A DNA stretch of 64,000 nucleotides from Aptenodytes patagonicus (Eukaryota; Chordata; Aves; Sphenisciformes; Spheniscidae): positions 82,428,017 to 82,492,016 of the forward strand of contig NC_134949.1 of NCBI RefSeq assembly GCF_965638725.1, written 5' to 3'. Position numbers and translations under genes: made by a program. The notes beneath the pieces are model-generated. The model saw only the letters and a list, made by a program, of their open reading frames with translations. It did no database searches and had not been told where the DNA came from. The first letter of the stretch is position 1. Each line of letters starts with the position of its first letter. Below, piece after piece: positions 45,276 through 58,700 of this stretch.

Positions 45276-48200
45276 GTAGAAAGCTTGCTTTTACTTCCCC
45301 CCCCGCCCCCCCCAACCTGATTGCTTCTAAGGCCCAGACCATTTTCTTCTCTTTTTCAGGAAACCTTTTGAACTGATATAGAAAGCTGCATAATACTCAT
45401 TAAAACATGTAGAAATAAATCACTGGCAGAAAATAATTGTCAAATGAAAAAAAAAAAATAGCCCTGTCATACAGGAATCAGATTTTTTTTTTTTTCAGGG
45501 CTTACATGGACTTGGGGCTCTGCTATTCTGAGGGAACAGACTGATGGGTACTTCAGCACCCAGCTTAGCCCTCCTTTTTTTAGATTTTGATCATACAGTA
45601 GAAAGAGAGGTCTCAACAGATACACTTTGTTTAATTTTTAAATACCTGGTTTAGACTGTCAGAAGGAAAAATATGAAGAAAATATCTGCCTGCATTAGTA
45701 TTTCTCATGTATTAATAGATGTCACGATCCTTTCACATTTCAGTGTTTCACAGGCAAATTCAAGCTATAGGTAAGATATTCAGTCTTACGGAATACCATT
45801 TTCTCAGAGTTCTAGAAGTCAATTTTTTTTCATGTCAAATGTTTAGTATTTACCAGGATTTCCTAAATTTAAATTCCTATTACTAGGCCTTTGTCCACTT
45901 CATTTGACCACAGTAGTTTTAAACTTTTTTCCAAAGCATTTCGTCAGTCCATTCTGACCCAGAACCTGGTGGCTTCACTGAGCAAAACAAAAGATACCGG
46001 AGTGCTTGTGTCCATATGGGGGGCCATGCTGTGGTGTGCTCTGCAGTCCCAGTCCTCTGGTCATCCCCACTAAAGGATCTGTTGGGGTGCATTGTGCTCC
46101 CTGATGTCCAGCACTAGGGCTGAAGGATGTCTGGCACACAACACTTGCTGTGCTGAAAAGTCAGACCCAAGGGGAAACATCCTTTGAGACAAGAGAACAA
46201 AGAGAAGGGGCTGAAACAGAGAGTAGTGGGAAAACTTGTCTCTGGAGATCGGAGTTAGAGTTTTTGTCGTTTTTATCTAGAGAAAGAGAAAGAAGTGGTA
46301 AGAAGAAAAAGCTCTGGTTTGGTTAATAGTGCTACTAGATTACGGGAGTGGCAGCTTTTCTCCTACATCCCCTGCACTTTGCAAGTTCCTTTTCTGGTGC
46401 TTGTGCTGTTCTTTCTTCAGGCTGCCTACTCCTGGTGTCATGGATAGGAAGATCAGCATGTTGCTGATGCAGGTCCTGTTCCCTTAAAATTCATTAACAA
46501 AGCTTAAGTAGTCAGGATTGCTGCCCTGTGTCAAGCTCCTTATTCAGTACTTATTACCTGTGGTTTCAGTTGCAGAAGGATAGTCAGTGAGTTACCTCTT
46601 GCTTATTCCACACCTCAGGGGATTGCCACTGACCTTCAGGCCTCTGTCTTTTCCTAGATCTTTTCTTAGGTCTTTTCCTAAAGGCCGTTTTTACTGGAAA
46701 CGGGCTAGTAAAACAGTATAAAGTTGTAAGCAGTGGATAAGTAGCACATTTAGGCTCATGTTTAAATCCAAGACCTTTCAGGACAACAAATGCCTGTGCT
46801 TGTTGTAAATAAAGATCCTTTCCTCAATGAGGGTCTAGAATCAGTTTTTCTGTGACACCTTGGCTTAGGACAGCTATCGGACTTAGAAACCAGAATTGCT
46901 GCAATCACACTGGTGATTTACCTTCCAAGTTATGCAGTTGTTGGAGGGTGTTAAGGCATAACTGTCTGAGAGGTGCTGAGGTTCATTTGCTCTTTCACTA
47001 CATTCACTAAATAAAACACATGCAGCAATTAATATGTAATTTTTTTTTAGTATTTCTGCATATACCTCAGTAAGACTGTAGTTTAGTTTTGGTAGGTTTT
47101 GTGGATTATTTTTTTGATCTGTGTAGAGCCTTCTCCTGAGACTACACTTTCCAAAAGATAGTAGGATCTGGAATTTCCCACTGTAAATTATAATGACACT
47201 TCTTGAATAAAAAGCCTCCTTCCAGTTCTCAGCTCTCACTTGTGAACCTAGATCCTAATAGAAACTCCATGTTAGGTACTGTAATGTTCATGTTTTTATT
47301 GTGGTTTTTTTTGTTTCAGTGGATATAAAAGACCCAGGCTCTGGACTGAGCAAATGAGGGCCATATCGCAATAGACTTCCATTTCATATGCACCCTCTTA
47401 AACCATAGCACTTTTTACCTGGGAAGATTACTGCTGTAGATAGGCATAGAAAATTACTAGAGATGCTGGGATTTCGCCCCCCCCCCAATGAGTCAGAGAA
47501 AGATACATTGTAGACAAAGATCATCTATATGTAGAGCTTTGATCAGCAATTTCATGAAGCACTGCCATGATATTTTTCCTCTTTTTTCCTTTATTTCACA
47601 TGGATTAGGTGTTCAGGAAGGCAATGTACAGTAATAAGCAATGACTGAAAGTCATCAGAGTGCAAGCAAATGCTATAGCAGCACCTCCCTAATCATGCTA
47701 CTAATGCACTTCATTCATATTTATGGCTATTTATACCTGTGCCCTTACATAACTTGTCAGTATGTCACTGTCCGCTGTTCCACTTGGGAGCTCATCTGGA
47801 GATCGTCATGCAGGATAGACTTGTAATATGGAGCAGATTTTATTAAAAGACCAGGCTGGAGTCTGCAAACCGGTTGCTGCTTGTCACTTGAGTTTGGATT
47901 TAAGCTCAGGTCTCCAGAGATTGAAACTGAATTTACTAGCTAACGAGTCCTGTGCATTCTGTGCTAATTTAGTGAAGCCTTGGACACAGCCAGGCTCTCC
48001 ACTGCACCATAAATCAGGGTGGTATTGTAACAATTTTGTAGAATAACAGTACTGCAAACACATGCATCCACTGAATTGTAACTGAAGTGTAGCCAGGGCT
48101 TCAGCTTTTTTCTGTGCCTCTGTCTGATGCCGGAGCATGGAGTTCCTGGTTCTTAAATGATTTTGACAATGTGTATTTCTCTCTTTATGAGGTACTGAAC

Positions 48201-48772
48201 ATGTGCCCTTAGGTCATCCATGCCACTTGCTGAAATGTAGCTAGCTTTATGAATTTTATTCCATAAAACTTTGATTTATGGAATGAAATGCAGAGTATCA
48301 AAGTTAAGCTTGGATGATAAATCATCACTTGACATCCATTAATGAAGCATACTGTGTTCATGATAATTTGATTCATCTGTGACCACTGTTGGAGAGCAGA
48401 ATATTGCTCCATTTCCCTTTTCATAAAAAATTCTTGCATAACAATCAGAGACAAAATTAAAGGCGTAAGTTAAAAGGTGGGGATTACTCTACTAAAATCT
48501 GCATCCCCAGACCATTTGCATCATGTAATGTGCCAGAAGCAGCTTAATTTTTCCCTCTGCAAAGGAACAGAATGCTCAAATTTTATTGTCAAGGGCAAAG
48601 ACTTGCAGTTCTCAATAATCAATATTTCTTCCCTGGTCTACTATGCTTTTGCACTGTAATACATTAGCAATCTGTAATAATGGCGGATACAGTTTGTAGG
48701 GAGGAATAATCCTCCTCCATGAGTACCTTCTAATATATTTATTTATTTGTAAATATCTCTCCTCTGTTTCAG
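45276..48772 (+). other. KLHL42: KLHL42 intron 2
   Basis: This 3.5 kb intron is bounded by GTAGAA and CCTCTGTTTCAG. A C-rich run (C8 G C8) lies just after the donor at 45297-45313, and a short C run at about 47477-47486. No transposon or gene was recognised. Confidence 0.9.
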
Positions 48773-49224
48773 ACAGGAATATGAACATTTTGCAGTACTG
48801 TCCCACTTCTGATTCCTGGACCAACTTTGAACTTTGTGATGTCCATGTTCGCAAACAACAGATGCTCTCTGTTGAAGAAACTATATATCTGGTAGGGGGT
48901 TGTATTCATGAACTTGGACCAAACCAAAAATCCAGCCAAAGTGAGGACGTGTTAACTGTGCAGTCTTACAACATTGCTACCAAAGAATGGCTCTACCTCA
49001 AAGAGAACACATCAAAATCGGGTCTTAACTTGACTTGCACTCTCCACAATGATGGAGTCTATATATTGAGTAGGGATATTACTTTATCTACAAGCTTGGA
49101 GCACCGTGTTTTTCTTAAGTATAATATATTTACGGACAGTTGGGAGTCACTAAGACGCTTTCCAGCCTTTGGGCAAAACATGCTGATCTGTTCTATGTAT
49201 TTGCCTGATGCGCGAGAAGTGTGA
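48773..49224 (+). CDS. KLHL42: KLHL42 exon 3 (final Kelch repeats and C-terminus)
   Basis: This last coding exon starts after CTGTTTCAG at 48772 and completes the Asp codon begun in exon 2. It runs to TGA at 49222-49224, giving residues 363-512 of a 512-residue protein; the human protein is about 505 residues. The sequence includes RNMNILQYC, VRKQQMLSVEETIYLVGGC, SSQSEDVLTVQSYN and ENTSKSGLNLTC, then TLSTSLEHRVFLKYNIF and RRFPAFGQN, all characteristic of KLHL42. With the other exons this completes the Kelch propeller that recognises substrate for CUL3-dependent ubiquitination. There is no frame break or missing segment. Confidence 0.96.
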
Positions 49225-49700
49225 CAGCATCAGGTTTTTCTTTTCAGCTCATTAATCATTCTTTGAAGAAATATTTCTCCCTCTAAATAATTCCAGTTTC
49301 AGAATGTAATGTGGTTGCATAATGTAGGCATAAAATACTGATTCTGTTCTTTAAAAAAGTTGCAAAATCCAATATTAAGAGAAATGCTTCCAGAAACAGT
49401 TTTAGGATTTCAGTTTAAAAATTTTATTGCTTTGGATTTAAATTTTGACAGGTATTGGATACCAGGAGTATACATGATAAAAATGGAAATAATTCAATAA
49501 AGTAAATAATAAGTCGAAGGAAAATCACAGAGAGAATGATTTCTTTTAAAATGCAGTTTTTACTCAAACTGTGTCCTGTCAAATGTACAATGTTTAAAGT
49601 TGTTTATACTATCACATTTTTATCTCTTTTATGGTAACAAGTGAGATTCTCAAAGGTGCCAGCAATCGGGGTACCATAAAGAAATAAATCTTCCTCTGAA
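49225..49700 (+). other. KLHL42: KLHL42 3' UTR (proximal part)
   Basis: AT-rich sequence downstream of the KLHL42 stop. AATAAA hexamers occur at 49496-49501 and 49683-49688. The true end may lie several kb further on, with other hexamers near 51143 and 51724. Transcript data would be needed to place it. Confidence 0.6.
49496..49501 (+). terminator. KLHL42: Candidate proximal polyadenylation signal of KLHL42
   Basis: The first canonical AATAAA after the KLHL42 stop, about 270 bases downstream. A second copy is at 49683-49688. Either could be used, or a distal site. Confidence 0.5.
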
Positions 49701-52700
49701 TTATTTGTAATTAAATGCTTTGCCAGGGACTGGGAGTAATTGCCTAAACGCTAATGGTTGCTGGTTGGATACTAGATGCTCCGTTAATGGAAGTTGGCAG
49801 CATTTATTGCTACCCATTAAGATAGAGGTAAAAAGACCGTAAATTCAAATGGGGAAGTTTGCTCATCTTCAGAAAGGTTGTAAGCTTTAGTTACCTTGTA
49901 TTCCGTAGTACTGAGTGTTAAAGATCAAATTATAGTTGGCAACAAGGTGCATGTTAGGAAAATGTGCATGAGCACATGCGAGGGTGATTCTGCACCAGGC
50001 ACATCCTGCTTGGTAACAGCCACCCAGGACATCCATCACTTGGTATGGAAGGGTTGATTCGTGTAAATGACTTCCTGCCAACACCACCCAAAGCAGGTGC
50101 ACATGAATGTTGGCTCTTTCTTGTGTTACCAGGAGCTTGACAGAGATTACCTCAAGTTTGCCACCCAAAGTTGTTAGTTTCTACAAAGAGCATGGTAAGA
50201 TGGTCACCATGAATACTCCTTTGTGGGGATTCAGGAATAGATACTCTGGGAGCTTCTCCCAGTTCCTGCCTATTGCCTGAGAGAATTATAATAATGATTG
50301 CCCCCTTTTAAGAACTTAGCTACAAAAAGAAGCGTCTTCTGAAGGCACCTGCCCAGGTGTGGAATGTGTGTCCTCGCGACAGGAAAAGGAGGTGATCTTG
50401 GTCACCATGGGAAGGTTTCACTGTGGCTGCCTTTAGGGAAGAGGTAACCAAATTAGACATGTGCTGAACACATTGCAGGGATTCTGGTTCTGCACCAGCT
50501 GTTTCTCCACATGAGAAGACAAGAGATTTAATTCACCTGAACAGTTTCCTAGTATGTGGAGTTGTCTTCTTTTTTTTAACTTGGAATTCAGGAATCTGAA
50601 TCTTCTTTTGAAGATACGTGCCCGCTGTACAGCAAAGGAGGAGGCAGCAATGTTTCCCTCAAGGTTCTTTTAACTCCCTGCTTCTCCATGGATTTGCGTG
50701 AAATCAGTGCTGACTGAGCTATCAGACTTGAAGTGCCTTGCCAATTACCTCCCACACATTCAGTGCTTAGGTGCATAATTTTGGTGCTTCTGATCATGCA
50801 TAGCAACCCAAACAGAAAATTCCAGGAAACTCTTTGGTCCAGAATGAGGGCATTTGGGTTTGAACACTTTTAGGATACAGGTATTTTGGATATCCAAGAT
50901 TTACCTTTTGGGTGGAATTTTTGCAGCCTGGCAAAGTATGTTATGCTTAGGCCCAAACTAGTGTCTACCATTCAGCTGTACACATGAATTTCATGAGTTA
51001 ATCCTGTGATTATTCCTTTGAAAACACAATATGCTAGGCAGCTGTTCTCTTCTGACAGCAGTATCAGACCAAACAATGGCTCTTCTGCAATGAAGAAACA
51101 AGGTGACTTTCATAAGATTCTACTTTCAGAAGTGTTTTAGAATAAATATACGCAGTGTGTCAGTGTCTGGTGATAAATCATCTCAGTCACATTATTTTAC
51201 CTGCTGTCCTTAATTTCTTTTTAGTTCCAGATTCAGTACCCTACAGTCATCCATAAGTCAACTCAGATCAATACTGGTGGAGGGAGGCACATCTGAGTTG
51301 CGGCATTCTCTTGCCTAGCAAATCAGCTCTGAAAACCCATCACTCCCAGATTTGCAAGTGTGGTATATCTAATCGAGTCCTTTCAAACCCATTCATTTCT
51401 TAGTGCAGTCATCGTTCCAAAAGCTATGACATCATCTTTTAGGTGTGATCACTCTTTTTCACATGAGGCCTTTCCATACTGGGTTTATCTATGTTTTGGT
51501 TTCAGCTTCCAGTGATCAAGTGGAAAATCTGGAGAACCTGCTCAAATGTAAAAAAGAAAGACAGCTCAGACTGTAAATAATCAGACCCTTTTGTCAATCC
51601 ACAGTGCAAATTCCTTATATACTGACATCTAACAGTACTAGAATCACAAATCAAAACTGGTGTTGAATTTAGTGGGAGCACCAGACTGTAATAATCTAAA
51701 TGGACTGTATTACTACAGGCTGAAATAAATACAATTTTCTCAGACAAAATTCATTACAGAAAAGTATGCTATATGGGTGGCCCTCATACCTCAGGAAAAA
51801 ACCCAAACACTGTAATGACTGTCCCACGCCCTTTCATTTTTTTTCTACAACTAATATTTCGCATAAGGCACTGTTGGGCAGCTTCTGCCCTTTGGGGCAA
51901 GGAAAACTGGTTGAGAGTCACTAACAGAATAATTAAAAAGCTGCTTTTTAGCCAATGGAAATGTTCAGTGATTCCATCTGCTCTCTTTTCTTTGGTGGTG
52001 GGAGGAAAAAGATCCTTAACTTAAGGACAAATAAGCTTCTTTTGAATCACAACGATACAAACGTAGACCAAGGGGCCTTGCAGTCTGATCAACTGGAAAT
52101 TCTGGTGTTATCCTGATACTGCTTCTAACTTACTGTGTGGGCTTGCAGAGATCACTCCACCTTCTTGCATCCCCAAATGTAACACATGAGTAGAAATGTT
52201 CATTGTGTGGGAACACAAATGGTTTGTCTGGTGTAGTAGTGTAGTGTTTGTAAGACATCTTGATCATGTCAAGAAGTATGTATATTCTCATTGTTGTAAC
52301 TATTTACTTGGTTATTAAAACTGCTTCATGGCAAGTGGCAGGGTAGAAGGCAGCCAGTAATCTAATTTTGGTCTCTGCTAATTACCTTTATTTTGAACTG
52401 ATGGCTATTTCCAGTCTGTTTCTTTGTTTCTTTTTTTTTCAGTACCTAATAGCCTGTAGTTCTTCTAAGTTTCTTAGTCTTGGTGTTCTTAAGTCTGTAT
52501 CCAAATTCAAAACTGCTGCTTTCCTGCTGTGTCTGGGTTATCCAGTGCTTACATATCCACTATTCATCTTCTCTGTCTTGTGGACCAGTTCCGCTTGATA
52601 CTGACCAGCAAAAGCTGACCATGGTAGAGGATGATCCCAAGTTGAAAGAAAGAACAGAGAGAACAACAGCCTCCAAAGTCCTGAGGGAGGAGTAAATGGA

Positions 52701-55700
52701 AAACTCTGGGAACTTTAGTCTCTTCTCATAAAATAGAGAAGTGTTTAAGAAGGTTGCTCACATCAAGGCTAAGAGAGAGCATAATAGTTTCTTCCTTTCT
52801 GGGAATGGTTTGTGGTTTTCAATGTGAAATAAGAGTTGTGTGGGGCTTAAGTTTAATCTCCCTAGCCAGTTTCCATAGGTTTCCCTTTCTGCCCTGTCGG
52901 CTGACCTTTCTTGGGCTTAATATCTGTGTTTTCCATTCTTTGAGGATTTTGCCTTTCCACATTAGTGTCCAGCCTGTTTTGCTGAAATTATATGGTAGCA
53001 GTCTGTTGGTCTTTTCTATTTGTTAGTCTGCTTTTCACACAGATCTGTGTCTGTCAATCACCATGATGAAAAAGTAAAGTAATTTGTAATTCAGGTTGAA
53101 CCTTTTCATTTATTCAATTTTGGGCTCTTGGAAGAGAAGTCAACGAAGCTACAAATGTTTTGTTTCATTTAATCCTCATTTTAGTGAGAAATGATGCTAT
53201 AGACATTCAGTTTGTGGAAATTGATCTGCGTCAGTAATGTGATAGAGAACGGAAGGCACAGAGTGTGATGACATTTAGCACGTAACATGCTCAAAGCCCT
53301 ACACAAGCAGAGATTACTCATCCCTCTCGTCCCTGAAAGGTAAGATATATACTGTAAATGGTGTAAAGGAGAGACAATCCTTGGAGTATCTGTCAGTATT
53401 ACCAATGAATTTATAAGTGGTTACTTGGAGTCCTCCTCAGAGGGCAGAAACCATCAGCATCCACGGTACGTTATATTGATTTTGCATTTACAGTAATGAC
53501 CAAAGGGTGGCTCCCCATCCCCACAGTAAGTCTTAGGAACCAGAACAACGCTGTAAGATACAGAAAGTTTAACCGTCTTTCTCTACAATCTTAACACTGC
53601 CATTCTTGGAGTATGTTTTCTATCTAATCAACTTAGAGCCTATTTCAGTGCAATCTCTGTCTTTTTTTTCCCAGAAAGGAGAGTGGTGTTTGGAAAAGGA
53701 GTCTGGATTTTGTGAACTGATAGGGATCATGCATTCACAGCTTTAAAATTGCTATCCCAATTATATACGGTATGTGGATTTTTTCTAAAAGCATTGACAT
53801 TATCAGTAAACATATGTTGTTATGTCCTATGAATATCAGTATTTTCTAAAGTAAGTTTCAGTTTCTTTATTGTAATTAGAAGAGTGAAACGTTTCATTTC
53901 TGAAATACAAACTGTCTCTTATAAAAGAAAATTGGTCACTGCAATTACTGTATTTTTCTAGTCGAAGGCAGATTAGACAGTGTCTGGTTTTAGAGTGTCC
54001 AGTTATATGATGTGCTGCATATCTTCAACTCATATATGCTTCAGCAGGAGAGAAAGATGTTCAGCACCTAAGCAAAGATATTTCCTGTTTGTTAGTACTC
54101 GTACCATCATTTAAGATTCAGCAGTGAATGCAAACTCTGAATCCTCCTTCCCTCACTCCGTTTTTCAGTTGAAATTTATGATTATGTGATCTGTTGTTGA
54201 TTTTCCACTCTGATATTTTCCAGATGTTTTTAAGGGTGTGCCTTGTGATAAGACACCCTTTATAAATAGTCTTCAGAAATTAAAGTAGTTTACTCTGACT
54301 CACCGTCTTTTGCCTATAAAGATTTTACCCAGCCACAGCGCTATCATTTTTCTGCCAGCATGCTGCTCTAATGTTGCCCCATATTTGCCCTGATCACTAT
54401 ATTATCCTCTATGAGCACCCCGAACTGGTAGCACTCTTGGATGAGGCTAAACTGATCGTATAATAGCTTGTGTTGTACTGCAAGTCCCAAATTCCTTTCC
54501 CAGAAAAATCCTTTAACGCACTGCTTCTGCTGTACAGTAACTCAACTTTGACTTATGAGATGCTGTCAGTCCACAAATCACTGCAGAAATCAGATTTCTG
54601 ATGCAGCTGTCAACCTCGTGTATGCTGGAAGCTGCCTGTCTCTTTTGGAGTTATACCCAACCCTTCTTGTTCAAGATTCCTGTAAACAAGTACAAGTCAA
54701 GTGATAAAGACCCCTACTGTAGGGAATTCCTGGCAATATTACCCTTCAAAATGAAAATTAACTGCTATGTAGGTTTTGATCTTCCCATTCCTCCCCTTTG
54801 TAATACCCCATCAACTTATCCAAGGATACATAGGTCCATCCATGTCTTCTGTGTGCTGTTTTTCCCTCTGATAATGTTTTCCAATTAAAGAAATCTTTTT
54901 TCTCCATCCACCTTCTATAATTAGAAAAACCTAAAATCCTTTTTCCAAGAATCTTCCTAATATTAAGTTCTCGCATCTTCAAAATGACTTAGCCTATAAA
55001 TTTCCTGGTTTTCTTTTATTGGTCATGCTTTGAAAAATTATTCTGTAGAATTTTGAGTACTTTCTTGTACTTAGCGAGTATTCACAATATAAGGGATTTA
55101 CGCAGTCTAAGGGTAGGGAAATCTTATCTGTAGATCTTCAAGGATGCAACTTCAGCTATGCAAGTCTTGAAATGTAAAAAGTGGCATTGCTTAGTCTCCT
55201 TTGGAACTTAGACTAATTTCAAGATTTACACTATTCACTGAGGTTAAAAAACTTGTAACTGAACAGTGTTTTGGGAGGTGATGTTAGAAGGGCTCTGTTT
55301 TCACCTTTGAATATTGTTATTACAATTTTCTTTTTCTACTAAGGATATTGTCTATGTCTGATATCACATTGTATTGCCTTTTTAGTTGGTTGTAAGGGAA
55401 ATTTTGCCCTTTTACAGGTAGGGCCTTGATTTACTGTGAAGAGCAGAGCTGTGTCATTTGAGAATGTGTATTTTGCAGTTGTAAATTATCGATTGATGAT
55501 AACTGCTCTGAAGCCCATAAAAACATGATTTTGGGTGGTAGAGGTAGAGATAAAGTCAGAAAACAGATGCTTAGGAACAGCCATTCTCTAACCTCCAGGC
55601 ATAAACAACTTTTAAATGCAGAAGCGGGCAGAAGAAGTTTTAAATGGTTTTAAAATAACAACTCCTTTCTCCCTATTCCCATCTCTCCCCCTGCAACTCA

Positions 55701-58700
55701 AACCCTTTCAACCACAATAATTTGTGGCAAGGCATCTGTGCATTTGGAACAAAATGTTAGCAGTGAGGTAGGAACGCACTGCTTGGGCAGGTGATCCCTT
55801 ATCAGAACTGCTACTTGGCAGACCAAGAAACCTTCCTTCAGCTTTTCTGGATGACTCTCTGACTGACACTTATGACTCTTTAATGACATGTTATCTGCTA
55901 ACTTATGTATAATGATAGGTGAGGCAGGGAGAGAGGAATCACAGAAGTCCTATTGTGTACCTAATAGCAAATGCACAATAGGCTTGTAGAGAGACTTTTT
56001 TTTAATAGGGCCTGATCCAAAGCCTTTTGATATTAATAAAAAGAACTAGCTTTGAAATTAGGCACATATTTCAGTGAATTAGTTAATTCTGAAAGAATCT
56101 GAAGAGATGTTAACTGTACAATTGGCTGATGAAAGAAGAGGCATAGACTGAAGACGTGGAGAACCTTGTTACAGTGTGATCTCTGATATGTCCCACCTGT
56201 GTTTTTTGTGTTGAATTTCAATGTGAAGTTGGCCATCTCTGTTAGCACAAGTCTTTCAAATATAGTGGCTTTAAAGTAGTCAGGAGAATGTTGTTTTCCT
56301 AAGAATATCTGGGGAAAGGTGAACATCTCTGCAATTATACTGTTGGGGAGTCACTGAGAAAACATCGCTGATGCTCCATGACTCTGAACAGCAAAGCACT
56401 GTTGTGTGTCCTGGTCTACGTTTTCTTGTACCAAGAAATGTGGTATGGGGGATTGACATGTTTTATTTTAGATCATGGTGCTATGAGATTTTGTTTGTTT
56501 CTTTCTTTCTTTACACAATGTCCCCTCAAAAAAAAAAAAAAATATATAGGCATTTGGATCCTTCTCTCACATGCTATAATAACGCCATACCCCAAAAACT
56601 GCGGAGTATGGTCATGTGGAACAGACAGGCATCATTCCTGTTTTACATTGTCAATATATACAGATACAAAAGATTTATTTGCACAAGGATTGGAACTTTC
56701 GCTGATATTCCATCAAGGTGAAACAGCTCCAGGAACTGTTTGAGAGCAAACCACCTCAAGGCTACACCTTTATAGGAAGGATAAGGGTGTGTCCCAAGTA
56801 GTGAGTTGAAATCCTTGAAGAAGAGGATGGACTTGAACCCAAATCTCTTATGTCTTGGCAAATTTCCAGGTAAACATAGTTCCTTCTCTCTTCAGTTGGT
56901 ATATGTAACTGTTTTTTGTTATTTGCCTAAGCCAAAATTTTTTGCAGGCTTTATTCGGGATAATTAAACTGTGGGTTTTTTTCAGAAAATAAAATACATA
57001 CCCAAAGCTATCTACATATAACACCCCCAAATTAGGATGTTCAAGCTTGCATTACCTATGTATTAATTCCCTTGTTTTTTTCTAAATCCGTTTCAGCTCC
57101 TAGAGTATTCAAATGAATCCTGTTAATGCTGTGTCCTCTGAGTATTTGCAAAGCAGCTCATGAAACAAGAGTGTCTCTCTGTCCATCAACCTGGTATAAT
57201 TGTACCTATCTATGGGGAATTGGGCGTGGGCTTTACTGGCACTCTGGTTTCATTAGGGCAGTTGGTCAGAGTGTCTTGAACCTGCTGTTCCAGATTAGTT
57301 GTAAAGACTGTCTGCAATTTTGAGGAGTGACTGTTGTTGACCAGTGTGGCCGTGATGCCCCTAGAAAATCCCCTTTCCAAGTAGCATAATGTAATAGTAA
57401 CTCTGACATTGTTTCCTTCTGGATTTTTGGTTGATCCATCTACCCTCCAACACCTTCAAATCAGAGTGATCTTCTTCTGCCAGCTGTGTTGCATAAAAAG
57501 TTCCACTCTTTATATGGCCCCTGAAGTCCAAAATAAACATACAGGAACATAAACTCTTTCACCCCTTCTGGGCCCAGCACTCAGCGGACTCCTCACCCCT
57601 CCAATGGTCAATAGAAGTCAAAAAAAAAAAAAAAAAGCAAACACTTCCATCCCACCTGGGATCAGGGACCCCTAAGTCACTGGCAGCCAGAAAAATCACT
57701 CATTTTCTGCCAGGCCTTCTTCACCAAAGGGAGGTTTTAATTGGGAACAGTCTCCCCTGGCTTCAGGCCTCTCAGTCACCATTAATAGCTGGATACTCAC
57801 CCTGTCAAGCTCTTCCCTGCCAGTCTAACACCTACTTCCTTCAGGTGCCATAGGGTGGGACGTATTAGGAACTCAGCAGCCCATTAATTCTTTCCTGATT
57901 TCTGTGGGAGGTCTTAACAGAAGTTCCAGATTTTCTTCAGAGGCAGCAAGTTTGGGATTTGAGTTCCACCCTCTGTAGCAAGCATGGACCGTGCGTAGTA
58001 ATACTAAAATCTACCTGTCTTTTTATCAGAATTAAAGTGCACCTGTGCTTTAGAAGTAAATGAAGGCAAAGGTCAAGAAAATGTTCTGGTGCGATGAAAA
58101 TGTGAATTGGGGTACAGAGTACACTGGTAATTGCAGTGTTTACAGGTATGTACAGCAATGGCAGCTCAGTTGACACAGACATAGACTTAGAAAAAAGAGG
58201 CAAAGGTTTTTCAGCATGGCCTACAGTGCCTTAAGCATTGGGGCATTAAATTTCAGGCACTTCAGCATGGACTCTGATGTTCAGCGTTTAAATGCTTTTC
58301 TGAAAGTGTTTCTAAATAGGCATCTAGAAGATACAGTCAATCGCTCTGAGCCGTTCCTGTAAATTTTACTAAGCAGCTGTCTGTATCTTCCTCTTCTGAA
58401 TGCTTTGCAACTCTGCAAGCACTTGCAACTTTGAAAGCACTGTTTGCTCAATGGAACAAATTAAATTGGGTAGGCTTCCCTCAAGCCATGTTATCTGGAC
58501 AGAAATAGTGAGGCACTTGCGTCACTTCCAGTGTGGAAGTGCAGTTCTTCCCGTTCACATCTCCACAGCTTTTGTATTCTAGATAAGAGATTGCAAAATC
58601 TATTATATTTGTACTGTCCATTAAGAGCTATTGAACAGTGATCAGTAAACAAGAATAGCATGACGCAGGAAAACCACTCAGCGTGGATTTAGTTAAGCAT

